Origin: an uncultured Clostridia bacterium
GTDB lineage: Bacteria; Bacillota; Clostridia; Oscillospirales; QAKW01
Direction: 5' to 3'
Length of the DNA: 5,304 nucleotides
Assembly (NCBI GenBank): GCA_944387905.1
Contig: CALXGU010000115.1
Span: 1-5,304 of the forward strand
Below, piece after piece: positions 1-5,265 of this stretch; position 1 is the first letter of the stretch, and each line of letters opens with the position of its first letter. Below the pieces are notes generated by a model. That model did not search any database, was not told where the DNA came from, and was given only the letters and a program-made list of their open reading frames with translations. Position numbers and translations under genes: made by a program.

Positions 1-162
1 GCCGTCACTGATTTTTTCATCAGTTTTGGTACCGCCTGCGTCCGGATCTCTCTTTTCTGCGGCGGAGTCGGCCGTCTTCCGGTCATCAAGCAGCGCGCGC
101 AGTTTTTCGCCGGTCTGAGGATCGGAAAGCAGTTCGCTTAACATATCGGCAAGATCTGCCAT
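1..162 (-). CDS. Small hypothetical protein, N-terminal part (runs off left edge)
   Basis: An open frame starts at ATG 162-160 on the minus strand and stays open to base 1, giving 54 residues with the C-terminus outside the window. Residues 1-30 are rich in Leu, Asp and Glu and look like an amphipathic helix (MADLADMLSELLSD at the start). Residues 31-54 are a charged, Ala/Asp/Lys-rich, probably disordered stretch. The start lies 9 bp after the stop of the neighbouring 91-residue gene, so the two are probably co-transcribed. The ribosome binding site is weak (GGGGTAGG on the minus strand, plus positions 171-178, spacer 8) and overlaps that stop codon, which suggests translational coupling. No known domain is recognised. 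The LLSD-x3-G segment followed by spaced leucines resembles one in the upstream gene, so the two may be distant paralogues. The frame and start are fairly secure; the function is unknown. Confidence 0.7.
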   Translation of the reverse strand, partial: MADLADMLSELLSDPQTGEKLRALLDDRKTADSAAEKRDPDAGGTKTDEKISDG

Positions 163-171
163 GATAACGAC

Positions 172-447
172 CTACCCCAAAATATCCCGGAGCTTTTTCT
201 GTATATCGTCCCTCGAAAGCGCCCGGGCAAGCTCCTCCTTATTTGTAATACTGCTAAGCAGCTGCTGCGCGTCGATACCGGCAAGACTGTTCTCCAGCTG
301 CTGTCTGCCGCTCTTGTCGGACAGAAGTTTTTTTAACTGATTCTGCTGACTTGCGCTCATTGATTTCTCAAGCGTGTCAAGCAACTGTGCCCTTTTTGTT
401 TTGTCCATGCCCTTAAGCTGCCTCATAATGCTGTCAAGATTATCCAT
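172..447 (-). CDS. Small helical hypothetical protein, 91 aa
   Basis: A complete minus-strand gene with ATG at 447-445 and TAG at 174-172. A good ribosome binding site (AAGGGTG on the minus strand, plus positions 453-459) lies 5 bp before the start. The 91 residues are rich in Leu, Lys, Gln, Ser and Asp and contain no Phe, Trp, Tyr, His, Cys, Pro or Val. That composition predicts an all-helical, highly charged soluble protein. There is no signal peptide or membrane segment. Leucine pairs recur (LL at residues 22-23, 41-42 and 64-65), and residues 41-48 (LLSDKSGR) resemble a segment of the following gene. It heads a two-gene leftward unit divergent from the yfcE operon. I do not recognise the family. 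A role as a helical-bundle or partner-binding protein is only an inference from composition. Confidence 0.75.
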   Translation of the reverse strand: MDNLDSIMRQLKGMDKTKRAQLLDTLEKSMSASQQNQLKKLLSDKSGRQQLENSLAGIDAQQLLSSITNKEELARALSRDDIQKKLRDILG

Positions 448-476
448 AATATCACCCTTATTAGTAGTCTCTGTAC

Positions 477-505
477 ATTTTATGCCAAAAATTTAATTAT
501 GATAC
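477..505 (-). promoter_or_regulatory. Possible weak promoter for the leftward small genes
   Basis: On the minus strand a TAAAAT box (plus 482-477) would put the transcript start near 470, giving a leader of about 23 nt before the 91-residue gene. The hexamer 17 bp upstream, GTATCA (plus 505-500), matches the sigma-A -35 consensus at only 3 of 6 positions. A second arrangement, TTGGCA (488-483) with TACTAA (466-461), has a better -35 box but would start the transcript inside the ribosome binding site. Neither is convincing, and an alternative sigma factor is possible. Confidence 0.25.
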
Positions 506-519
506 CGTTTTTTTCCGCC

Positions 520-548
520 TTGACCTTTTATCAAACGGGTTGTATAAT
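520..548 (+). promoter_or_regulatory. Sigma-A promoter of the yfcE-mrnC-yitT-rsmF-SLH string
   Basis: The -35 box is TTGACC at 520-525 (5 of 6 consensus positions) and the -10 box is TATAAT at 543-548 (6 of 6), with an optimal 17-bp spacer. The predicted transcript start is near 555, giving a leader of about 33 nt to the ATG at 588. This is the strongest promoter in the window. It explains why the phosphoesterase start was placed at 588: the upstream in-frame start at 540 lies within the promoter itself. Confidence 0.88.
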
Positions 549-554
549 ATGTAT

Positions 555-578
555 GCCGCTTTTTTGCGGCGCAAAAAA
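555..578 (+). promoter_or_regulatory. Two alternative leader hairpins abutting the yfcE ribosome binding site
   Basis: Two inverted repeats share bases. Hairpin A pairs GCCGC (555-559) with GCGGC (566-570) around a T6 loop. Hairpin B pairs TTTTTTGC (560-567) with GCAAAAAA (571-578) around a GGC loop. They cannot form together. Hairpin A sits at the predicted 5' end of the transcript. Hairpin B takes up the first two As of the AAGGAG ribosome binding site (577-582). The pairing is seen in the sequence; any regulatory effect is inference. A 5'-end stability stem is the simplest reading. Confidence 0.45.
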
Positions 579-587
579 GGAGAATAT

Positions 588-1043
588 ATGAAAATACTTG
601 TTTTTTCCGATTCTCACGGAAGGCTCTCAAATATCGTTCCGGTCTGCAGACAGCAGGATTTTGACGCAGTGATATTTCTGGGCGACGGTCTGTCAGATAT
701 TCAGACACTTGAACAAATGCAAAAAGGAGTGCCTGTTTATGCGGTAAGGGGCAACTGTGACTTTTTTGCCGGTGATGCTCCCGACATTCTTATGCCGGTT
801 TTTAGCGGCAAAAAAATATTTATCACACACGGTCACCTTCATTATGTAAAATCAGGCACAGACAGCCTGAAATCGGCCGCGCGGCGCGCGGGCGCCGACG
901 CAGTTCTTTACGGTCATACCCATATTCCTTTCTATGAGGACGACGGCGGATTTATCACCGCCAACCCCGGCTCTGCCATGAGAGGATGTTATGCTGTTAT
1001 GACGGTCGGCGAAAACATCAGGTTTGAATTAAAACAGATATGA
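588..1043 (+). CDS. yfcE: YfcE/MJ0936-family metallophosphoesterase, 151 aa
   Basis: This is a compact two-metal phosphodiesterase of the calcineurin-like superfamily, close to E. coli YfcE and B. subtilis YsnB. Family members hydrolyse phosphodiester substrates with Mn2+ or similar metals; the physiological substrate is generally unknown. The metal-binding motifs are present in order: D8 and H10 (SDSHG), D33 (LGDG), N56 (GNCD), H81 (THGH), and H110 and H112 (GHTH), followed by NPGS at 126-129. The length is typical of the short family and the protein appears cytoplasmic. The ATG at 588 was chosen because AAGGAG lies 5 bp upstream (577-582) and because family members begin with MKI-type sequence; an earlier in-frame ATG at 540 lies inside the promoter. 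It is the first gene of the operon, and its stop overlaps the next start by 4 bp. In many Firmicutes this gene follows rph-rdgB; here it has its own promoter. The family call is secure. Confidence 0.93.
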   Translation: MKILVFSDSHGRLSNIVPVCRQQDFDAVIFLGDGLSDIQTLEQMQKGVPVYAVRGNCDFFAGDAPDILMPVFSGKKIFITHGHLHYVKSGTDSLKSAARRAGADAVLYGHTHIPFYEDDGGFITANPGSAMRGCYAVMTVGENIRFELKQI

Positions 1044-1426
1044 ATAAGGAAGAAATCATAAGAAATTACGGTTCGCTGTCACTGGCGTACATCGGCGACG
1101 CGGCCTACGGGCTTACAGTTCGAGATTATCTTATCAAAAACATCAGCACCGACAACGGTCGTCTGCACAAAAAAACCAAGGATTTTGTAAGTGCGCACGC
1201 GCAGAGCATGCTTTTGCAGCAGCTGATGCCGGTACTGACGGACGATGAAAAAGCTGTTGTCCGCAGAGGCAGAAACGTAAAATCTCACTCTCATCCCAAA
1301 AACGCGGATATCAGCGAATATCACAGCGCCACCGGCTTCGAGGCGCTGTGGGGATATCTGTATCTTTCGGAAGACAGGCAAAGAATGGCGTATTTGTTTG
1401 AAATAATCGTAAATACTATCTCTTGA
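1040..1426 (+). CDS. mrnC: Mini-III ribonuclease, 128 aa
   Basis: Mini-III is a dimeric RNase III-like enzyme without a dsRNA-binding domain. In Bacillus it trims the stem of the 23S rRNA precursor. The protein shows the family signatures: SLSLAYIGDAAY (12-23) with catalytic Asp20, LHKKTKDFVSAHAQ (42-55), and RGRNVKSHSHPKNADISEY (76-94) leading into TGFEALWGYLYL (98-109) with catalytic Glu101. The 128 residues span the whole nuclease domain, near the short end of the family. The ATG (1040-1042) overlaps the yfcE stop in an ATGA arrangement, so translational coupling is likely; only a weak purine-rich stretch precedes it. Position 24, next to the GDAxY motif, is Gly where I recall Glu being usual in Mini-III. 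The active-site residues are intact, so activity is expected. Its neighbour two genes on is an rRNA methyltransferase, consistent with a ribosome-maturation theme. Confidence 0.93.
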   Translation: MNKEEIIRNYGSLSLAYIGDAAYGLTVRDYLIKNISTDNGRLHKKTKDFVSAHAQSMLLQQLMPVLTDDEKAVVRRGRNVKSHSHPKNADISEYHSATGFEALWGYLYLSEDRQRMAYLFEIIVNTIS

Positions 1427-1447
1427 GCGGCGTTTATTGCCGCCTCA
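1424..1447 (+). promoter_or_regulatory. Hairpin at the mrnC stop / yitT leader
   Basis: Bases 1424-1431 (TGAGCGGC, including the mrnC stop codon) pair with 1439-1447 (GCCGCCTCA) as 8 base pairs with one bulged C at 1444 and a 7-nt loop. No T-run follows on either strand, so it is not an intrinsic terminator. The stem ends at the first A of the AAAAGGAG ribosome binding site (1447-1454). It could stabilise the upstream message, be an RNase target, or modulate yitT translation; the sequence does not decide between these. Confidence 0.5.
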
Positions 1448-1454
1448 AAAGGAG
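1447..1454 (+). promoter_or_regulatory. yitT ribosome binding site with unusually long spacing
   Basis: AAAAGGAG is a near-ideal Shine-Dalgarno sequence, but its last base is 15 nt before the ATG at 1470, beyond the usual 5-10 nt. No in-frame ATG, GTG or TTG lies between. The only upstream in-frame candidate is TTG 1437-1439, inside the preceding hairpin and upstream of the binding site. An ATC at 1467 or an RNA fold that shortens the distance are other possibilities. Confidence 0.6.
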
Positions 1455-1469
1455 TGTGGTTTTACGATC

Positions 1470-2330
1470 ATGAAAAATTTTGCAAAGGATACGTCGGCGC
1501 TTATACTCGGCGGCACGGTATTTGCCTGCGGACTTTGTATCTTCGCCGCGCCAAATGAAATCCTGACGGGCGGCGCCGCAGGTCTGGCGGTGATACTGGG
1601 CAGCCTTTTCAAGATCCCGCTCGGAACGGGTATACTGCTTGTAAATATACCGCTTCTTATCACGGCTTTTTTTGTGTGCGGGAAACGCTATGCACTTAAA
1701 ACCGTGTATGCTGTCGTGCTGTTTTCAGCGGTAATAGATATTTTTGAACTGATAGTGCCCGTACGCTACAACGGCGACAAGCTTTTATGCGCTGTATACG
1801 GCGGGATACTGACAGGCATCGGTCTTTTTATCGTAATGAAACGCTCGATCGTGACAGGCGGCAGTGATCTTTTGGCGTACATCATTCAGCGTATGCGTCC
1901 GGGCAGGTCAATGAGTACTTTACTGCTTATAATAGACGGCATAGTCGCGGCTCTGGGGGCTCTGACATACAGAAGCCTTGAAACCGCGCTCTATTCAATG
2001 TCACTTATAATTATTCTGACCCTGACTCTGAACACTCTGCTCTCCGGAAGATCGCAGGGCAATGTGCACTTCATTTTTTCCGGTGATACGGACAGAATAA
2101 TCAAGTGCATCAACAGCGAGCTTGACCGCGGGTGTACCGTTCTCAACGGCAGGGGCGGCTACAGCAATTCCGAAAAAGATATAATCATGTGCGCCGTGAA
2201 CCTGCGCGAATCAGTCGTGCTGCGCCGGCGCGTATTTGAAATAGATCCCAATGCGTTTATAATAATTGCAGATGCCAGCCGCGTATGCGGCAACGGTTTT
2301 ATCAGACCCGAAAAAGAGGAAATCTTCTGA
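1470..2330 (+). CDS. YitT family integral membrane protein with DUF2179 domain, 286 aa
   Basis: This is a YitT/DUF161 family protein whose biochemical function is not established. Residues about 9-190 form around six hydrophobic segments (roughly 9-29, 50-70, 75-96, 105-123, 150-168 and 172-190) arranged as two related halves: APNEILTGGAAGLAVIL (27-43) and SIVTGGSDLLAYII (126-139) are matching elements of an internal repeat. Residues about 197-280 are the soluble DUF2179 domain, with RGCTVLNGRGGYSNSEKDII (220-239) and FEIDPNAFIIIADAS (256-270), both close to family consensus. The length is normal. ATG 1470 is preferred because MKN followed by a hydrophobic helix fits the family, although the ribosome binding site is distant. 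It sits 43 bp after mrnC and ends 1 bp before the methyltransferase start. The C-terminal domain probably faces the cytoplasm. The family call is secure; the role is unknown, so no gene symbol is given. Confidence 0.9.
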   Translation: MKNFAKDTSALILGGTVFACGLCIFAAPNEILTGGAAGLAVILGSLFKIPLGTGILLVNIPLLITAFFVCGKRYALKTVYAVVLFSAVIDIFELIVPVRYNGDKLLCAVYGGILTGIGLFIVMKRSIVTGGSDLLAYIIQRMRPGRSMSTLLLIIDGIVAALGALTYRSLETALYSMSLIIILTLTLNTLLSGRSQGNVHFIFSGDTDRIIKCINSELDRGCTVLNGRGGYSNSEKDIIMCAVNLRESVVLRRRVFEIDPNAFIIIADASRVCGNGFIRPEKEEIF

Positions 2331-2331
2331 C

Positions 2332-3621
2332 ATGAACATGTTTGAATATCTAAAAGACATAACAGATCTTGCACCGTATGCCGATACAAAGCCGTTTTGC
2401 GGACTCAGATTCAATCCGATCAAAATGAGCAGGCAGCAGTTCGAAAACGAAGCTGTATGCGAGCTTTCTCCGTGTTCTTTCTATTCCTGCGGCTACCGTA
2501 CCGGCGACGACAGCAGCGGCTCACACCCTCTGCATTTGGCCGGAGGGTATTACATACAGGAGCCAAGCGCCATGAGCGCTGTTACCGCTCTTCAGGCTCA
2601 GCCTCACGACATCGTTCTTGATATGTGCGCCGCGCCCGGTTCAAAATCAACGGCGATAGCTGCTCACTGTGACGTATTGGTATCAAATGAAATCAATCCT
2701 AAAAGAGTAATGTCTCTTATCGGCAATACAGAGAGAATGGGCGTGTCAAACGCGATAGTCACAAACTCAGACAGCAATGTCATCGCCAAATGCTTTGAAG
2801 GATATTTTGACAAAGTCCTGGTTGACAGCCCCTGTTCAGGTGAAGGTATGTTCAGAAAACATCCTCAGATCGCCGAAAACTGGTCTGTACAGCTTGTTGA
2901 AATGTGCGCGCGCAGGTCTTCCGTTATTCTTCAAAATGCAGCACGCACCGTAAAACAGGGCGGACGGCTTGTCTACAGCACCTGTACATATAATCTTGAA
3001 GAAAACGAAATGGTCATACTTGACTTTTTAAGAAACAATCCGGATTTTGAGATCACCGATACCGGTATACCGGAATGTGAAAAAGGATTTTTAGGTCTTG
3101 ACAAGGCAAGCCGCATATTTATAAAAAACGGCGGAGAGGGACATTTTGTATGTGCGATGCTCCGACGCGGTCAGCCTAATTGCAAATCTAAAATTCAACA
3201 CTTCAAAACATCGGATAATACGGATTTCTTGTCCGATATCATACGATCGCCTCTTGAGTTTTACAAAAACCATGATTTCGGTATAATCGAACATCAGGGC
3301 GTTAAATACGCAGTCCATAAAAAGCTTCCCTGTCCGCAGGGCGTGAGGGTAATGCGCGCAGGCGTCAGGCTGGGCTGTTATGTGTCTAAAACTTTCAAAC
3401 CCGATCATCATCTGTTCATGTCGGCTAAACCTTCAATATTCGAAACTGTCGATACCGACTGTGAAAGCGCGCGCGCTTTTCTGCGCGGACAGCCTCTGGA
3501 TGTTTCCCGGCAGCTTAAAGGCTATACAGCAGTTTTATATCATGGTCTTGCCTTGGGTTTCGGAAAGGCATCGGACTCAGTACTCAAAAATCATTATCCT
3601 CACGGACTCAGAATTTTATAA
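2332..3621 (+). CDS. rsmF: RsmF-type rRNA (cytosine-C5-)-methyltransferase, NOL1/NOP2/Sun family, 429 aa
   Basis: This is a SAM-dependent RNA m5C methyltransferase; relatives methylate 16S rRNA. An N-terminal RNA-binding part (about 20-80, including GLRFNPIKMSR at 24-34 and HPLHLAGGYYIQEPSAM at 65-81) precedes the Rossmann-fold catalytic domain. SAM motif I is LDMCAAPGSKS (96-106). NEINPKR (119-125) is conserved. Motif IV is VDSPCSGEGMFRK (164-176) with Cys168, and motif VI is YSTCTYNLEENE (215-226) with the nucleophile Cys218. The region after about 290 matches the family's C-terminal RsmF-linker and PUA-like extension, ending in LALGFGKASDSVLKNHYPHGLRIL-like PUA sequence. The N-terminus is slightly shorter than many homologues. 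ATG 2332 is chosen because GAGGA at 2316-2320, inside yitT, lies 11 bp upstream; a second ATG at 2338 is less well placed. The 1-bp gap to yitT implies coupling. Which rRNA base is modified cannot be told from sequence. Confidence 0.92.
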   Translation: MNMFEYLKDITDLAPYADTKPFCGLRFNPIKMSRQQFENEAVCELSPCSFYSCGYRTGDDSSGSHPLHLAGGYYIQEPSAMSAVTALQAQPHDIVLDMCAAPGSKSTAIAAHCDVLVSNEINPKRVMSLIGNTERMGVSNAIVTNSDSNVIAKCFEGYFDKVLVDSPCSGEGMFRKHPQIAENWSVQLVEMCARRSSVILQNAARTVKQGGRLVYSTCTYNLEENEMVILDFLRNNPDFEITDTGIPECEKGFLGLDKASRIFIKNGGEGHFVCAMLRRGQPNCKSKIQHFKTSDNTDFLSDIIRSPLEFYKNHDFGIIEHQGVKYAVHKKLPCPQGVRVMRAGVRLGCYVSKTFKPDHHLFMSAKPSIFETVDTDCESARAFLRGQPLDVSRQLKGYTAVLYHGLALGFGKASDSVLKNHYPHGLRIL

Positions 3622-3633
3622 AAGGAGACTGTA

Positions 3634-4758
3634 ATGAGAAAAAAATTATTATCTGTAGCGGCAGCCGTTTTTACGGCGATATCCATTACCGTTTTTGCTT
3701 CAGCTCAGGGCAACACGCTTACCATAAATGACGCTCAGGCGTATATAAGCGGCAACCTGTCCCAGGGTTATCTGTACTTTGAGTCAGACGGCATTACATA
3801 CGAAATAGACAGCGCTGCGCTAAAGGAATTTTATTATAACTCAGACATAAAATATTATCTGTTCAAAGCAAGCGGTATTACGGTTACCGCTGATAAAAAC
3901 GGATTTTATGACTTTGATCTTAAAAAAGTTTCATTTAATGTGTCTGCAAATGAATTCAAAGTAATATATTATTATAACGACGGTTCGCAAAAACAGCTCG
4001 AAGAGTCAAATATGCCGGTTATGTATTCGGTGGATTATCCCCAGGCAAATTCCCGTACCGCGGTGAAATTTTCAGACAAAACCGTAACAGTACTGCAAAA
4101 CGAGGACGGCAAGGTCGTATTTGAGACAAAATCAGTAGGCGCGTTTTCCGTAATAAACTTTGAGTTCAATGATGTCAAAGACCCACAGAAATGGTATTAC
4201 GATTACGTTAATTCCGCAGGCGCTCTGGGCATCATGGACGGTATGGGTGAAAACAACTTTGAGCCCAGGACAAATCTTACCCGCGCCCAGCTGGCGGCTA
4301 TGCTTGTGAAAGCCACGGAAAATATTATCAGCTACCGAATCGACCCGAAATATTCCTTTAAAGATGTTACGGAAGACAAGTGGTACTACGAGTATGTAAT
4401 GAAATGCGCATCACTCGGTATTGTAGACGGCGTAGGAGACGGCATGTACAATCCTCTCGCAGGCGCGACCCGCGAAGAGATCGCCACCGTAATAGCAAGA
4501 CTGATTAAACTGATCGGTTTTTACGGAAACGGCTCCCTGCCTGTTATAGACCCTCAAACCGTAGACGCTGAGCTTTCCGCAATTTACATTGACAGCTCCG
4601 CTATCCATGACTACGCTAAAGAGTCTGTCCTTATTTGCTACAAGCTCGGAATCATGCAGGGAGACACTGAAGGCTTCCGCGCGCGCAGCAAGACTGTTCG
4701 CTCCGAATGCGCTAAAATTTTCTATCTTATCAACCGACGCATGGGAGAAATCAAATAA
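3634..4758 (+). CDS. Secreted protein with three S-layer homology repeats, 374 aa
   Basis: A cell-wall-attached exported protein. Residues 1-24 are a signal peptide: positive MRKK, a hydrophobic core, and a likely cleavage after ASA (22-24). Residues 25-170 are an unassigned region rich in Tyr, Phe, Asn and Ser that looks beta-strand forming, with no domain I recognise. Three S-layer homology repeats follow. Repeat one is 176-229 (FNDVKD, WYYDYV, LGIMDG, LTRAQLA at 215-221). Repeat two is 242-292 (FKDVTEDKWYYEYV, LGIVDG, TREEIA at 279-284). Repeat three is 318-368 and is degenerate (LGIMQG, with RSECAK where TRAE-like residues usually stand). A linker of about 25 residues (293-317) separates repeats two and three. 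SLH domains usually bind pyruvylated secondary wall polymer. The ribosome binding site AAAGGAG (3621-3627) shares a base with the rsmF stop, with a 6-nt spacer to the ATG. It is last in the string and no terminator is seen after it. The class is clear; the role of the N-terminal region is unknown. Confidence 0.9.
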   Translation: MRKKLLSVAAAVFTAISITVFASAQGNTLTINDAQAYISGNLSQGYLYFESDGITYEIDSAALKEFYYNSDIKYYLFKASGITVTADKNGFYDFDLKKVSFNVSANEFKVIYYYNDGSQKQLEESNMPVMYSVDYPQANSRTAVKFSDKTVTVLQNEDGKVVFETKSVGAFSVINFEFNDVKDPQKWYYDYVNSAGALGIMDGMGENNFEPRTNLTRAQLAAMLVKATENIISYRIDPKYSFKDVTEDKWYYEYVMKCASLGIVDGVGDGMYNPLAGATREEIATVIARLIKLIGFYGNGSLPVIDPQTVDAELSAIYIDSSAIHDYAKESVLICYKLGIMQGDTEGFRARSKTVRSECAKIFYLINRRMGEIK

Positions 4759-4771
4759 TTTGATTTTTATA

Positions 4772-4800
4772 TTGAAAAATCCGAATTAATATGTTAATAT
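4772..4800 (+). promoter_or_regulatory. Extended -10 promoter of the zinc-ribbon/TM2 gene
   Basis: TTGAAA (4772-4777) and TAATAT (4795-4800) are separated by 17 bp, and a TG at 4792-4793 gives an extended -10 element. The transcript would start near 4807, with a leader of about 24 nt containing AAGGAG at 4817-4822, 8 nt before the start codon. The 72-bp gap is very AT-rich, with three TTAATA copies at 4786, 4794 and 4805, so some matches could be chance. Because the upstream gene has no terminator, the downstream gene may also receive read-through. Confidence 0.6.
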
Positions 4801-4830
4801 ATTGTTAATAAATAATAAGGAGATAACACT

Positions 4831-5232
4831 ATGGCTTTTTGTAGAAACTGTGGAAACCAAATGGACGACCTTGCGTCTATCTGTGTAAAATGCGGTGTTG
4901 CCAAGGGAAACGGTAATGCTTTTTGTCCCAACTGCGGGCAGCCGACGGTGCCCGGCGCCGCCGTGTGCACATCCTGCGGAATTGCGCTCAATAATACAGT
5001 TGAGCAGAAAACCTCGGAAAAGTCAAAAATGGCAGCCGGTCTTCTGGGAATTTTCCTGGGTGCATGGGGAATACATAACTTCTATCTTGGAAATACAAGC
5101 AGGGCTGTTATTCAGCTTGTTCTGACTATTGTCACCTGCGGTGTTGCCGGAATATGGGGTTTCATTGAAGGAATACTTATCCTCTGCGGCAATATAAATA
5201 CAGATGCCAACGGCAATAAGCTTAAAGACTGA
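4831..5232 (+). CDS. Double zinc-ribbon TM2 domain membrane protein, 133 aa
   Basis: The N-terminus holds two zinc ribbons of identical geometry, CxxC-x10-CxxC: Cys4, 7, 18 and 21, then Cys32, 35, 46 and 49. Every cysteine of the second ribbon is exactly 28 residues after its counterpart, so this is a duplicated module. A short Lys/Ser/Glu-rich linker (about 56-66) leads to a TM2 domain (about 65-118): a first helix around LLGIFLGAWGIHNFYLG (71-87) with the HNFYLG signature, a loop with Arg91, and a second helix around 93-117 ending WGFIEGILIL. The tail ending DANGNKLKD is probably cytoplasmic. TM2 proteins are small two-helix membrane proteins of mostly unknown function; the ribbons may bind a partner or nucleic acid. 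The start is fixed by AAGGAG at 4817-4822. The gene ends in tandem in-frame stops, TGA then TAA, and has its own promoter and terminator. The architecture call is secure; the function is unknown. Confidence 0.92.
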   Translation: MAFCRNCGNQMDDLASICVKCGVAKGNGNAFCPNCGQPTVPGAAVCTSCGIALNNTVEQKTSEKSKMAAGLLGIFLGAWGIHNFYLGNTSRAVIQLVLTIVTCGVAGIWGFIEGILILCGNINTDANGNKLKD

Positions 5233-5265
5233 TAAAAAAAAGCGGATCAGATCCGCTTTTTTTTA
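5233..5265 (+). terminator. Intrinsic terminator, symmetric and possibly bidirectional
   Basis: A perfect inverted repeat has 16-base arms (5233-5248 and 5250-5265) around a single central A. The core is GCGGATC / GATCCGC, flanked by eight As before and eight Ts after. The GC stem followed by T8 is a textbook rho-independent terminator for the TM2 gene, and the A8 tract gives the same layout on the minus strand. The left arm begins at the second of the tandem stop codons. Confidence 0.93.

Noticed and set aside
448..587. Riboswitch or attenuator in the divergent control region
   Set aside because: The rightward leader is only about 33 nt, too short for any known riboswitch class, and no terminator-type stem is present.
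493..708. Minus-strand open frame of 71 residues across the yfcE promoter and 5' end
   Set aside because: It overlaps the strong rightward promoter and the conserved N-terminus of yfcE, has a basic low-information sequence, and no ribosome binding site supports it.
721..747. AAAAAGGAG followed 9 nt later by ATG CGG TAA, a two-codon out-of-frame minigene inside yfcE
   Set aside because: The match is clean but such combinations arise by chance in purine-rich codons (Lys-Gly-Val), and nothing else points to internal initiation.
1079..1381. Minus-strand open frame of 100 residues antisense to mrnC
   Set aside because: It lies wholly within a well-conserved gene and shows no recognisable motif; it is a shadow of the real coding frame.
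1424..1447. Hairpin after mrnC as an intrinsic terminator
   Set aside because: There is no T-run after the stem on the plus strand and no equivalent on the minus strand; the gene string continues with a short gap.
3091..3411. Minus-strand open frame of 106 residues within rsmF
   Set aside because: It is entirely inside the C-terminal part of the methyltransferase gene, with no start signal and no protein-like features.
4786..4810. Three TTAATA copies as an operator or direct-repeat array
   Set aside because: Spacings are unequal (8 and 11) and the region is almost pure A/T, so chance and promoter composition explain them.
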